Below are positions 11,250 through 22,679 of a stretch of 64,000 nt of DNA, in pieces. How positions within the stretch are numbered: position 1 is the first letter of the stretch; each line of letters starts with the position of its first letter. This DNA is from Oncomelania hupensis (taxonomy: Eukaryota > Mollusca > Gastropoda > Littorinimorpha > Pomatiopsidae): NCBI GenBank assembly GCA_036898135.1, contig JBAHVR010000304.1, forward strand, positions 456,412 to 520,411, read 5' to 3'. The notes below the pieces were generated by a model. The model did not search any database, was not told the DNA's origin, and saw nothing but the letters and a program-made list of their open reading frames with translations. The translations under genes and the position numbers were made by a program.

Positions 11250-12470
11250 GAAACACGAATGGTAGTATGTCTGAAACGCGCACGATAGATCTAATCGTTT
11301 CGTTTTGCAAAGTATTCAATAATGGAGTTTATTTACCTTTGATTTGAGTTTGCATTGTTGTTAGGAGAGGCTTTGTATAACGTTGATAATTTTAGTTGGT
11401 CGATATTGTTGGAGAATTCTCTAGATTTTGAGTATTTACTATCGATGGAAACTTCCCGATGGATATCGAAGTATGAGAATGTTCCCGGAAGGAGAAGAAA
11501 TAGGTATGACGTAAGACAGTAATGACGAATTAAGAAGCGATTGGTTAAATTGCGTCATACGAGATTGATCCAGGGTGTTCGGGAGTATCAAGAGACTATT
11601 TAAGTGCCGCAATGTTTCAAAAGAGTAGTGATAGTTGTTGATAGTGAGTTGGAAAGTAAAACTTGAGAGTGAAAAGGCGATTGTATGCAGTTGTTGATGT
11701 GTGCTGAATAAAAGTGGAAAACTTCATACGTCGACTTTGTGACTTGTATGCTGATTGAGCGGGTTGCGTGGATAAACGAATCAGAGTTACACCTTATCAG
11801 GACTTCAGCATCGGGGCTGAATCAAATACTGATAAAGAAAAACACCATCATCATATCGAGTGTAACAGGGAGTTTTCAAGAAAAACGATAGGTGACTGGT
11901 CTAGCGAAGAAGATAGTATATTGATAGATAAGATTTGGAACGAGAAAGAACAAATGAGAATGACCGAATAAAAAAGAAAAGGAGAAGAAATTAGGAAGAT
12001 GATGATGATGATGACGGTGGCGGTGTTGATGATGATGGAGGTGGTGGTGGTGATGGTCATGGTGATAATGATGATGAGGACTATGATGATGATGATGATG
12101 ATGAAGACGTTGATTATGTTTGCGGTGGTGGAGATGGTGGTGGTAAAAATATCATCATCTAATATTCAATTGGAAAGGCACTTTCAGTGAACCTCAGTTT
12201 TACTGGGCCCGCATAATTGGAGTTACATCGGACAAGGATTTCCTCGTTGGTTTAAATTGGTTTCGGTTCCCCCTCCCCCTTTCCTCCTCCCCACCTCGCA
12301 CACAAAGACACAAAAAGAACCTAAACTGTTTGTCCTCATTAAATAATGCGAGGAGAATAACGAATTTATTTCTGCCTTAATTAGTTTTTTTTCCCTACAA
12401 GTAGATGCTGAACAAAAGCTAACTCAGACACTTTGCCAAAAGCAAACAGTTCAAAACTACGTTTTAGTAT
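11250..12470. other. no gene recognised; ATG/GAT-rich tract
   Basis: 12000-12160 is a degenerate GAT/GGT array that creates spurious Met- and Ile-rich frames. The rest is unassigned. Confidence 0.5.
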
Positions 12471-12477
12471 CGTTAGT

Positions 12478-13030
12478 CAGTTATTTTGTGATTGTTTATA
12501 GGTTCCAGCGGACTGCAAATAGCCGAATCAGGACCACAACTTGGTTAAAAGAGGGTTCACCCCCCGAAACGTTTAAAAGACCTTCTTAAACAACCTTAAT
12601 GGTAACACTGAATGCACTCCACCAGCCGGCCACTTTACAATAAAGCCATCCCATGCAAGGGATACTTATTTATCAAACCCCCGTTTACAAAAACAAATTA
12701 GAATATAAACATCTTTATAAAATATTACCAAATCACATACATATAAAATGCCTACTTTGAAAGAAAGTCCTAGTGACCATTTGGCAGAAAGCGTTCAATA
12801 TCCCCAAGCTGACCCAACAGACCCCATACACAAATGAGGAGTTTTGGGAGAGTTTCCAAGAAAAGAGGAAGGTGACTGATTTAGCAAAGAATATAGTAGA
12901 TTGATAGAACAGATTAGGAACGAGAAAGAACAACTGAGAATGACAGAAACAGTGGTAATTTAAAGCTGTAAATTTCCACAAAATTGGGATACTATTTATA
13001 CAGAAAACTCAGGCACCCCAACGGGGAGTG
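12478..13030 (-). mobile_element. tailed retroposon R, copy 2
   Basis: Covers the 3' end (GGTTCCAGCGGACTGC on plus) through the 5' region (GGGATACTATTTATAC, GGCACCCCAACGGGG). More diverged than the copies at 18151 and 24164. Confidence 0.75.
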
Positions 13031-13034
13031 TTAT

Positions 13035-13540
13035 TATCGTAACTTTATTCATACGAGACCTTAACGAACAAATTATTTTCAGAATAAAATCGTGGGTTTT
13101 TTTTGCTCCTTTTTTCATTTTACTTTTGCAACCAAAACGAAATGAAAACATTTAGTTAACACGGAATTGCACTAAAAGCTAACAGTTAAGATTGCAGTTA
13201 TCACAAAGACCATAGCAATAACATTATTTCGTTTCTTCACACTGTCTCCTATTCTTCAGTTGGAAGCACACAAAATCCATACCTCATAAAATCACACGAA
13301 ATAAAACATTAGTGGCCTGCGCGAAAACGTAAAAAAAATCATCATCGTTAAATCATTCGCGAAGAGCACAAATTAATTTCCCTTCAGCTTTATAAACTCC
13401 TCTCTCTCATTCTCTCTCATTCTCTCTCTCTCGCTCTCTCGCTCTCTCTCTGTCTCTCTCGCTCTCTCTCTCTGTCTCTGTAGTTGGAGAGGTTTTAGGC
13501 ATTCCATTTACAATACCTTTGAAAACGAAAACCGATTACT
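13035..13540. other. no gene recognised
   Basis: AT-rich, ending in a TCTC tract at 13395-13480. Confidence 0.5.
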
Positions 13541-13581
13541 GATCTTCTTCTTCTTCTTCTTCTTCTTCTTCTTCTTCTTCT

Positions 13582-13646
<65 letters not shown>

Positions 13647-13647
13647 T

Positions 13648-13679
<32 letters not shown>

Positions 13680-13680
13680 T

Positions 13681-13729
<49 letters not shown>

Positions 13730-13735
13730 ACATCA
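13541..13735. repeat. (CTT)n then (CAT)n microsatellite
   Basis: About 13 CTT units followed by about 50 CAT/CAT-like units with two TAT interruptions. Confidence 0.92.
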
Positions 13736-13949
13736 TCACCTTCTTCTACTATTGCTGCTGCTCCCCCTCATCCTCGTCTTTCTTCTTCCGACCAGCAATC
13801 AAATTGTCGTTTGTCCAGGTTCATAAACTTTTGCATATTTCACTCAAATTGACAGGAGTTGCAGGAATTTCCTGAATTGCCGGTCGCTATAAATGTGAAG
13901 TGCATCGTTAGCTAAGCAGCATGCTTATAATCTGATCTACACGAGGCGG

Positions 13950-13950
<1 letters not shown>

Positions 13951-14001
<51 letters not shown>

Positions 14002-14045
14002 GTGTGGGTGTGTGTGTGAGGGTGTGTGTGGGTGGGTGTGTGTTG
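13951..14045. repeat. (GT)n microsatellite
   Basis: Pure GT to about 13999, then degenerate GTGTGG. Confidence 0.9.
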
Positions 14046-14416
14046 TGGTTTGTGTTTGACTTCGAGCGTCTGCAACAGAACATGAATAGGAGTTGAAGAA
14101 ACGCTCTGGGTCTTTTAGCTCTGTACATGTAGGAGCGTTATTTAAAAAAAAGTAGCTTTCCTCTCTGTCTGTTTGTCATGTATCTGTCTCGCTCTTCGCT
14201 CTCTATTTTTGCGGGGTGTGTGCGTTTGTGTATGAGAGAGAGGGTGTGTGTGTTTGAGTGTGCGTGCGCACGCTTCTTGCGCGAGCTGACGCAATTTGTG
14301 AGAATGAAGTCAAAGAAGTATAGATGTAATTCACCGTTTTACTTATTTGTTTTAGTATTTTTTAGTATTGCTGTGCTTGTTAGGTGTATGTTATGTGTTG
14401 TGTGTGTGTGTGTGTT

Positions 14417-14536
<120 letters not shown>

Positions 14537-14599
14537 TATATATAGATTTTTTTTCTGTCAGTATTGTTGTTGATAGCCGATATGCATATTTCATAAATT

Positions 14600-15072
14600 A
14601 ATGTTTTCTTTGGTGTTGATATATAGACTGCTTTCGCTATTGTCTTATTATTTTCACTTGCTTTATAGTAAATGAATTCTGTTCAATGTTATTCTGTATC
14701 TGTCTATATCTATTTACAGTAACAATTATTTGTATTAAAAAAAAATAATAGGGTATAAGGAGGAAACCAACAAAATTAGCTATCGCAACATGAACTATGA
14801 TACTCGTAGTTTTGCTATTCCTTTTGATTTGAACAGTGGAAATCGAAAAATGTTAAGGGGGAGTAAGAACTCGTCCAGTTCGACCTCAACCCAGTAGATT
14901 TCACCCCCGGACGTCTCGCCCATGTACCTTTAAAGCAGCGCAGAATATAAGTCAACTTGATATTATTCCGGTTCTGCATTGTATAGGCCTACCATTTTGA
15001 AAAGCAATGTTGGGGTAGTTTCCTGTAAGTTGAGGTTACCCCCTCCCCTCCCCTTCACCTCCGCCCCCCCCG

Positions 15073-15105
<33 letters not shown>
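14600..15105. other. no gene; homopolymer C then A tract
   Basis: 15062-15092 is nearly pure C and 15093-15103 is A, on the minus strand a long G run able to form quadruplex. Nothing else seen. Confidence 0.6.
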
Positions 15106-15255
15106 AAATTAAAATAAAAAATAAAATAAAAAGTAAAATAAGCTTTTTGTTTTTTTAGCTTGCTTTGTATAATTGGTATTTGAACAGATTATTCATTATT
15201 GTGGTGATTATTTGCTTACATCCCTTTTTTGTGTTTTTTCTGTTTCCGCTCCCTG

Positions 15256-15452
15256 CTTCCGGTCACGTGGTGGATGTGGCTCCTGCTCATTGGCTGGTGG
15301 GTGTCACGTGCTTGTCCCTGATTGGCTGGTTTATCTTCTGTCTTCGTCGCCAATCTCCATCCTCTTCATCCTTGACTCGCTGGTGTATTGCCATCCGTCA
15401 CTGCTGACTAATGTCACGTGACGGGATCCCATCTGCTTCTATTGACCACGTG
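15256..15452 (+). promoter_or_regulatory. cluster of E-boxes, CCAAT boxes and an ETS site
   Basis: CACGTG occurs at 15264, 15305, 15415 and 15447. ATTGGCTGG (inverted CCAAT box) occurs at 15289 and 15321, and CTTCCGG at 15256. The copy at 15413 is GTCACGTGAC, which matches the TFEB/CLEAR-type palindrome. The spacing alternates E-box and CCAAT box. This is either an internal promoter just before the tail exon or an intronic enhancer; no TATA box is evident. Confidence 0.45.
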
Positions 15453-15469
15453 ATCAGCGAGCTGTTCAG

Positions 15470-17708
15470 GACGGGTCCGCGACCACGCCGCAAGAAGGGC
15501 GACGGGATCTCGGACACTCAGAGTGGGACTCGGACCCCCATGCTGGCGGCGGGACACAGGGACAATGTGAGCGCCAAAAACTTACCGATGGAGGATTTGT
15601 ATAAACAGTGTCAGCCCCAGCGGCCGTTGCCTCACACACACCCACAGGCCAACGGCGGTGACCCAGCTTATCAGAACATGGAGGGCATAGAGGCAGAGAC
15701 TTCTATATCCTCCAACAACGACTTTCCTCCTCCACCTCCTCCCTTAGACTCTGCCGTCATGGAGGACGACGACATTGGAGTAAGGAGAGGAGGAAGACAG
15801 ACATCGGATATAGGAGGCAGAGCCTCAGGAACGCCTCCGGGGCCAGCCAGATTGGGACCTCGACCAGGTCCAAGCAGTGCTCTAATTCCCAGGTCGGTAT
15901 CATCACCAGCAGCAGCAGCAGCAGCAGCAGCAGGAACAGCGTCACCGGGAGGAGCCAGAGCATCAGGCCGAAATGTAGGTCGCAACAGCATGAGGATGGC
16001 ATGCAGCCCGGAAGAGAGTGAACAGTTACTTCCCCTTCCCCGTGGTCAGTACGCATGCGTGTCTCCGTCGTCTGTGTCCGCTTCCGCCTTGCCTCATTCC
16101 CGCAACAGACGGTTCCCCGCATGGCAGGAGGAGGGAGGGTGTAGGCGAGAGAGGGGAGGTAAACTGGCTGTGTTGTCTGCATGCTTCCGTCGGTCAGGGG
16201 GGAATAGAGTGCACGAAGAAGAAGACGAAGAGGTTGCAGGACAACGCTGGGATGGGGAGGAGAAGGAAGAGGTGGAGGTGCGCTTTCGCCAGAAGCTGCC
16301 CCACGTTCTCCCTCCCGTTGGCCCTTACTCCCCACCTCCATCCCTCCACAGCAGCGCATGTGTAGAAGTGCACACTAACCCCAGGTCGTCGTCGTCGCCT
16401 GCACACACTAACAGCATGTTCGTAGACAGTCCTGGACGAAAGAACAAAGTCCGAAGGGACAATGAGAGGAACCCGCTTCCTCATGACACTTTCCCCCCGC
16501 CCCCTCTTTCCTTGGGAGGAACCCAGCATCAGCATCTCAGTAGTCAGGACTACGTGAGGCAGCAGCCTTATCACCTCTATCCTGCCTCCACGCAGCCTCT
16601 GCCCCTCCAACCACATCTCCTCCACATATCATCAACATCAGCCAAGCCCCCACAGCCTGCTAGCCTTCGCAACAGCCGCACCAGTGAGGAAATGGCGCTG
16701 GACAATGTAGCTAGCAGTGTGTGCTCTCCTCTAGTAGGCGGGGAGGATTCAGAGGACAGTGCCAGGACTGACATCCTACGGGCTCGTGGCTCGCTGTCCA
16801 ACATCTCGGAACTGTCGTTGGACCGACCTTTGTCGGAGTCCAGCCTGAAATTAGGAATAACTGCTGAGACGCTAAGAGCTGCTATGAGTGGATTGGACGA
16901 TATAGGAGGAGGGGAGGGGAGCGGCGAAGGCGGGAGCGGAGTTACCCGGCTTTTGGCGTCGTTGGGCGTGGGCCAAGGTCGAATAGAGGATGGTAGCTTG
17001 AGAGCGTCTGTAACAACTCCTTCAGTAGACGCGCGAGGAAGCCACAACCCTCACCAGCACCGTCAACCCAGCCAGGACGACCCAAATCTTCCTAGCTGTA
17101 GAGCTGAAATCGACCTGGATACTGGAAGACCTTACAAGGAAGGGGTCAGCGGTGGAAGCCCGGACCAAGTTATACCAGGCGACCCTCGCATTTTGGAGCT
17201 CCTACGACCAAAGAAAGACTGGTCTTTAGATTCAGGGAGGTCTACTTTGCCGCCTTCTAGAAACGGGTCGCTAGAAACCCCAAGCGGTGACTCGCTGTCT
17301 TTCGGCAGCGTGAACGGCGGGAGACGAGGTGTGCCAGGCCCAGGATTGCAGCAGATCTCTCCGACCCCGCGAGACAGCCAGATGACGTTCAGACAATCCT
17401 TGGACAACGCCAGAGCGTCCAGAAGCAAGGCATCTTCTCTTCCTCTCTCCCACCACTCTTCTCCTAGACCTCCGTCTTCACTCCACAGCCCTTCCGGGTC
17501 TGGTCCCAGTTCGCTAGCGAGCAGTTCGCCTAGCTTGAAGCAGCAGAGACAGAGATCCGGGCAATCTCCTCCAGCGCTGGGCTCGCCAGGTTCGCGCGGC
17601 GAATGCGATTCATGTCGGAAGGTTTTAGGTCCGACCGACTATGCGTCCGACACGCCGGACTCTCTGTCGGAAATGTCGGAAAGAAGCGGCATGGAAACTA
17701 CTGTTTAA
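15470..17708 (+). CDS. large cytoplasmic-tail exon with FPPPP motifs and C-terminal ETTV
   Basis: One frame is open from the ATG at 15411 to TAA at 17706-17708 (765 codons), by far the longest non-repeat frame here. I favour an exon starting at an acceptor (CAG ending 15469, or CAG ending 15457) over a start at 15411. An in-frame TGA and branch-point-like CTGAC/CTAAT lie just upstream, and the phase fits the transmembrane exon at 5228-5315. Numbering from 15411: basic juxtamembrane GPRPRRKK (about 22-29), EVH1-type ligand DFPPPPPPLD at 104-113, poly-Ala around 166, a second ligand TFPPPP at 360-365, a conserved-looking block NISELSLDRPLSESSLKLG (about 465), and the C-terminus SGMETTV, a class I PDZ ligand. 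The whole is Ser/Pro-rich and probably disordered. It may be an adhesion or guidance-type receptor linking to Ena/VASP and PDZ scaffolds; I do not recognise the family. The alternative is an intronless 765-aa protein starting at 15411. Confidence 0.72.
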
Positions 17709-18024
17709 AGGAATGTGATTTGCCTTTCGATGATTTAGTAATTCATGGCCTGTGTTTGTGACTTTTGTATGTTCACTCTTATATCGCTTTTGCGAAATGA
17801 AAAACTGTCTCAAATAACCTCTCGAATAGGAAATGAAACTGAAATTATAAATTGTCTAAACAACTATGCTTTGACCATTCTTTTCTTACTGAACGCATTA
17901 CTGAAATAATCTTATGACTTTTACAAAATTTCAAACTATGCTAAAAGAAATGGTTTGTCTCCAAAAGTGTGATAATCTGGCAACTATTAATTTGCGCCAA
18001 ACTGCATGAATCGCTAAAAGTCGC

Positions 18025-18030
18025 AATAAA
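18025..18030 (+). promoter_or_regulatory. candidate poly(A) signal of the tail exon
   Basis: AATAAA about 315 bases after the TAA at 17708. The intervening 17709-18024 is AT-rich with no other feature and is the probable 3' UTR. Confidence 0.5.
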
Positions 18031-18150
18031 ATAATATACTGTACTTTGATGTGAGAGTCATATTATGCAATTCTATAGCAGGAAGCAGTAGTTTTTGCAA
18101 TATGTGTGACATCAATTTTGTTATGTTAATCGAAACTTTGGCGTGGGATT

Positions 18151-18729
18151 ACCCCCGTTGGGGTGCCGGGGGTTTCAGTATAAATAGTATCCCCACTTTC
18201 TGGAAATTTAGTGCTTTAAATTCCCACTGTCGCTGTCTTTCTCATTTGCTCTTTCTCAGTCCTGCTCTGTTCTATCAATCTGCTATACTATCTTCTTCTT
18301 CGCTAGACCAGTCACCTACCTTTTTTCTTGAAAACTCTTCCGGGACAAGACTCCTTGTTTGTGTATGAGGTCTGTTGGATCAGCTTGGGAATATTGGACG
18401 CTTTCTGCCAGGTGGTCACTAGGGCTTCCTATGATGTTATTATTTAGCAATGTAGGCATTTTATATGTATATGTTTTGTTGATAATTTATAATGATGTTT
18501 GTATTCTATTTTGTTTTTGTAAACGGGGGTTCGATAAATTAGAGTGCAGCCTCAGCGTCCCCTGCGTGGGATGTCTTTATTGTAAAGTGACTGGCTGGTG
18601 GAGGGCATTCAGTTTTCCCACTAGGGTTGTTTCGGCAGATCTTTTATGCGGATTGGGGGTTGTCCGGTCCTGATTTGGCTTGGAAGAGTCCGCTGGACCT
18701 AAAGCAACAATTATGTAATGTAATGTAAT
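18151..18729 (+). mobile_element. tailed retroposon R, copy 3 (full length, 11-bp target duplication)
   Basis: Flanked by perfect GGCGTGGGATT at 18140-18150 and 18730-18740. It starts ACCCCCGTTGGGGTGCCGGG, runs 579 bp, and ends GGACCTAAAGCAACAATTAT plus (GTAAT)n. There is no tRNA box A/B head. Its two overlapping frames of about 105 codons are shared with copy 4 but carry no recognisable domain, so I treat it as non-coding. Confidence 0.88.
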
Positions 18730-18740
18730 GGCGTGGGATT

Positions 18741-19320
18741 TTTGGGAGGGGACGTCGCCGATGTAAAAACATAAGCAAATATGAACATTTGGTTGTTGAA
18801 AACTCAAAATAGTGACAGTTGTAATCGTCAGTGTAAAAGAATGTGAACGTCACTCATAAAATTTAGTGAAGCGGTCATATGTTGACCATTTTATAAGACG
18901 TTTGTTTTGTGTGGTAATTCAATTCAATCTTTCAAACCAAGCGTCGTGAATCGAACACTGGGTGTGAACTCAGTGACTTGAGTGTGTATATTGTTCACTA
19001 AAGGAGCCTCACTACTTGTTCTGTTTGTAAGTTTGTATCGAACATTGAAGTAGACATTGCGAAAATAACAATTCCTTCGTTAATGAATACGACTGCGTTT
19101 CTCGCTGCGGAACAAAAATGTATTAACTTTAACGAGGGAAAATCTTTTTTTTTTTAAATGCCGTTAAACGTGCAAGCTCTTGCAAGACAGAGCAAATTGT
19201 ATTTATTGAAGACCGACGATCTTCTATTATTAAGGTAAGAGAGAGAGAGAGAGAAAGGAAACACATACACGTATACACACGTTGAAAACAATGAAAGAAT
19301 ATTGAAGTTGAACATCCACA
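18741..19320. other. no gene recognised
   Basis: AT-rich; contains a short GA tract at 19237-19257. Confidence 0.5.
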
Positions 19321-19323
19321 CCC

Positions 19324-19530
19324 ACCATTGGGGATACGGCAGACGCTGACAACCGTTCCCGAGGGAAGACGGGGTAGTGGCCTAAATCAACACTCAGCCA
19401 CCTTCAGCAGTTATACTGCTAATATGGACAGTCACAACATGGCTACCTTTCTCTTACCAACCGCGGGATTCGAACGTGGGCTATGGGTGTGCCAGGCGAA
19501 AGCTCTACCGCTGAGCCACGGCGGTGAGGT
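19324..19530 (-). mobile_element. tRNA-headed SINE
   Basis: From 19530 on the minus strand: CCGTGGCTCAGCGGTAGAGC (box A) and ACGTTCGAATCCCGCGG (box B, one mismatch), then a body with AGTGTTGATTTAGGCC. The same family is at 61285-61480. Confidence 0.7.
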
Positions 19531-19599
19531 CGGTAGATGTAAGTTTAATTTGTGTGGTACATGGGTCTGAGATAAGTGCTGTCTCTCAGCAGTTCAGTT

Positions 19600-19650
19600 C
19601 AGTGGGTAGATTACCGTCCCCGGACACAATAGCGTATAGGGGACTTTGTC
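19600..19650. repeat. short repeat shared with 28598-28640
   Basis: GTAGATTACCGTCCCCGGAC and AGCGTATAGGGGAC recur at 28598, where they lie inside one arm of the inverted duplication. Confidence 0.6.
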
Positions 19651-19989
19651 TCTCAACTTTCCCTCCGATTGCTTATATACGAGCATATACTATGAGTGAC
19701 TGCTCGCACTGGAAGACGCGACAAGGATCGCGGAGCGTAATGTGAGGGTTAGGAGTGGCTAATGAGGCAGTGGCTTATACAAGAAGACGAGACAGAAGTA
19801 AAAAGAGATTAAACACAGAAGATTGAAAGGTTCTGTAGTCATGCATTTCGCTGTAAGCAAATGTTGGCTTGCGTACTATAATAACGCAGAGATGTTTCTT
19901 TCTGAGCCAAAGATGAAGGCCGACTCTTGTGGAAACTAGCCTGTTTTGTTTTTTCTCAAATAATGTGCTGGCTTATTTCTCCTGATTCT

Positions 19990-20275
19990 ATTATTTATGA
20001 CAAGCATTTAAAACTATACGAACGCTTGAAACAAACATCACAATTGTCTCGCTGTCGTTGAAATACGTTTAATTTAATGAAACCATTGATTTATAACTAA
20101 TTTGTTGTTTATGGCAAATATGTAAAACTATACAAGCACTTGAAAAAAATATCACAATTGCCTCGATGTCGTTGAAATACGTTCAATTTAATGAAGCCCT
20201 CGTTTTGTATTTGTTTGTTGTTTATGTCAAATAGTTAAACCTATAAAAGCACTTGAAAAACGAAATATTTTGGAG
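19990..20275 (+). repeat. about 114-bp tandem repeat, 2.5 units
   Basis: TTTATGRCAAA..TAAAACTATA recurs at about 19994, 20108 and 20221. Each is followed by a copy of CACTTGAAAAA, and the first two also by GTCGTTGAAATACGTT. Confidence 0.75.
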
Positions 20276-20279
20276 TTTT

Positions 20280-20990
20280 TGAAGCATTCTCAGTATAAGA
20301 AACTCATTTGTTTGAATCGGTATTTTTTTTTTGGAGTGCTGCACTTGAACACTAGGTTTTTGTTGTTGTTTAAACTTCGGCGAAAAAACCCACACACATG
20401 CTTTCTAAGATAGAAAATTCTCTTTACCGCTGTTTTTGCATATTCATTTTGTTAATTGCATCTGTGATTGATTAAATGAAATTGTAAGTATTTTTTGTTT
20501 GTTTGTGTAAAAATAATATATTATTGAGTACTTGTTTATAGGACTATCTGAGTATGCAATTTAATTCTTGGTTTTGCATTAATTAGTGTCTTCTTTGTTC
20601 GTTTTGCTAGTTCGCACTTTTATGGTTGAAATCTTTGGAGTGACCTTTCCTCCGATATCTTGGAACTTTTACGATCAGTGTTTTTCATTGTTCTTGATTA
20701 TTGCTACCATATTGTATTGTGATTTCATTGTTATTAACTTTTTTCTGTATTGATTATTAATAATTTTTGACATCGTAAATAAAAATGGATTATTTTGGGG
20801 GTAGTTTGTTGGTAATTATTTCCATTTTTTTTATATTTTATATTGTATTATGTTGTATTAAACTTTCGTTTCGTGTGTGATAATAGGTGTAATTATTATA
20901 AGCGTGGTTTTTTTTTTCGTTCTGATTTTAACGTTAGATGTATACCGTTTTCATGTAAGATATTAGGTATACTGTATACACAGGGTTGTG
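20280..20990. other. no gene recognised
   Basis: T-rich DNA without supported features. Confidence 0.5.
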
Positions 20991-20994
20991 TTCT

Positions 20995-21310
20995 GTCGTC
21001 TGGGCGTCAGACAAATGCGCATAAGACAGCAAATGGGCGGCCTGAGTTAGACTAAGCGAGGTATAGGCTTCAGTTAGACTAAGCGCTGTATAGGCTTCAG
21101 TTAGACTAAGCGCTGTATAGGCTTGAGTTAGACTAAGCGCTGTATAGGCTTGAGTTAGACTAAGCGCTGTATAGGCTTGAGTTAGATTAAGCGAGGTATA
21201 GGCTTGAGTTAGACTAAGCGCTGTATAGGCTTGAGTTAGACTACGCGCTGTCTAGGCTTCAGTTAGACTAAGCGCTGTATAGGCTTGAGTTAGACTAAGC
21301 GCTGTATACG
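20995..21310 (+). repeat. 27-bp minisatellite grown from a SINE end
   Basis: GTCTGGGCGTCAGAC and GGGCGGCCTGAGTTAGAC match the 3' part of the SINE at 8797. From 21043 the unit GTTAGACTAAGCGCTGTATA-GGCTTSA repeats about ten times with few substitutions. Confidence 0.82.
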
Positions 21311-21821
21311 AACGATCACACGAAATAAAGACTGTGTGTTCTCTGAGATTTAAAGAAAAAACCGGTGAGATGCCCATGGAAAACAAATCACTCAGAGAAA
21401 TCATCTTAAAAATGAGAGCTGGAATCGTACGCATTCGTCCAGATAATGGTTATTGGATGTAAACAGTTACAAATACCTGCAAGTCGATTGAAGAGCAGTG
21501 CTAGCGAATGAAATATCGTACTAAGGCCAAAATAATTTAGAATATAAAAAAATATATATCGCTTTGATAGGGCTCACTGTGTATGCGTGAGTGAATGAAC
21601 TAATGAATGCATGAATGAAAATGTGTTAAGCGCATAGACATTTCCAAACACACACAAAATTTACTTTCATAGCATTATTTTCCATAAAGCCACGGTTATG
21701 GCGTGTTTTTGTGTGAATGACGTGCACGTTGCTAAGTAAATGATGACTTCAGTCGGTTCTTTCTCGGATAATAGTAAAAATACCTTTAATAATGGATGCA
21801 ATCAATCTAAATTTCAAAAAT

Positions 21822-21910
21822 AAAAAGATTTATTTTTCGCCTTCTATAATTAATAGCGATCTTTGCACATCGCCGCGCTTTTAGTTTGGTTGAAGAAAAT
21901 GCCTGTGATA

Positions 21911-21987
<77 letters not shown>
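21822..21987 (+). mobile_element. SINE 3' end with (ATT)n tail
   Basis: TTTTTCGCCTTCTATAATTA, AATAGCGATC and CGCCGCGCTTTTAG match the 3' half of the SINE at 58516, followed by about 25 ATT units. Confidence 0.65.
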
Positions 21988-22484
21988 AACAATATATATG
22001 TATAATCTTGTTTGGAGGCGCAAGACAATTAAATCCTATTTGGACTTACACCCGTAGTGACTGCATGCAAGACCAATGCATTGGTATTACCTGTTTTTGG
22101 TGTAAAAGGTTGTAGTTATAAGGTGCCTATGCGTAATTATTTTGAAGGCACATAGAATATTATTTGGACTTAGTCCATAATTATGAGATCAATACGTGGT
22201 TGTTTTTGTTTCGAATCGGTACAAAATAGTTTGTAGCAGATGTTTCATAATGTACATAACTTTATTGTATTTTATGTGATTTTTGCATCATTGCAAGTGA
22301 TGCTGACAATATATATACAAATGTAATATATACATAATTTGGTGGATGTCACTGTGTCAATTTTGTTGAATAGGAGTTTGAATTCAAATGTTGTGAAATT
22401 ATTAGATTGATATGTGTTTAGTAATGTTTTCAGTTTAAAAGTTCATTGTTGTTGGTGGTGGTGTAGCTGCGACAATGGTAGTGA

Positions 22485-22523
22485 TGTCGACGATGACGAC
22501 GACGACGACGACGATGATGATGA

Positions 22524-22558
<35 letters not shown>

Positions 22559-22560
22559 AT
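22485..22560. repeat. (GAC)n/(GAT)n microsatellite
   Basis: GACGAC changes to GATGAT; encodes only a spurious poly-Asp frame. Confidence 0.9.
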
Positions 22561-22597
22561 GGAACTTCAAAACGAATGCATTTAGGTTCCGATTTGT

Positions 22598-22602
<5 letters not shown>

Positions 22603-22674
<72 letters not shown>
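22603..22674. repeat. (AT)n microsatellite
   Basis: About 36 pure AT units. Confidence 0.95.
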
Positions 22675-22676
<2 letters not shown>

Positions 22677-22679
22677 GTT

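Noticed and set aside
13536..13739. Long Met-, Ile-, Asn-, Asp- or His-only frames at many places (also 48295-48660, 59349-59720, 7734-8072)
   Set aside because: Translations of triplet or dinucleotide microsatellites.
15165..15407. Frame in phase with the tail exon containing hydrophobic stretches (LFIIVVIICLHPFFVFFL, WLVGVTCLSLIGWFIFCL)
   Set aside because: Separated from the tail by an in-frame TGA and built from the E-box/CCAAT repeats; the exon at 5228-5315 is a better transmembrane segment with proper splice sites.
18359..18673. 104-codon frame repeated at 24374-24688
   Set aside because: Both lie inside copies of retroposon R with no domain, and it is not kept in the other R copies; shared length reflects recent common origin.
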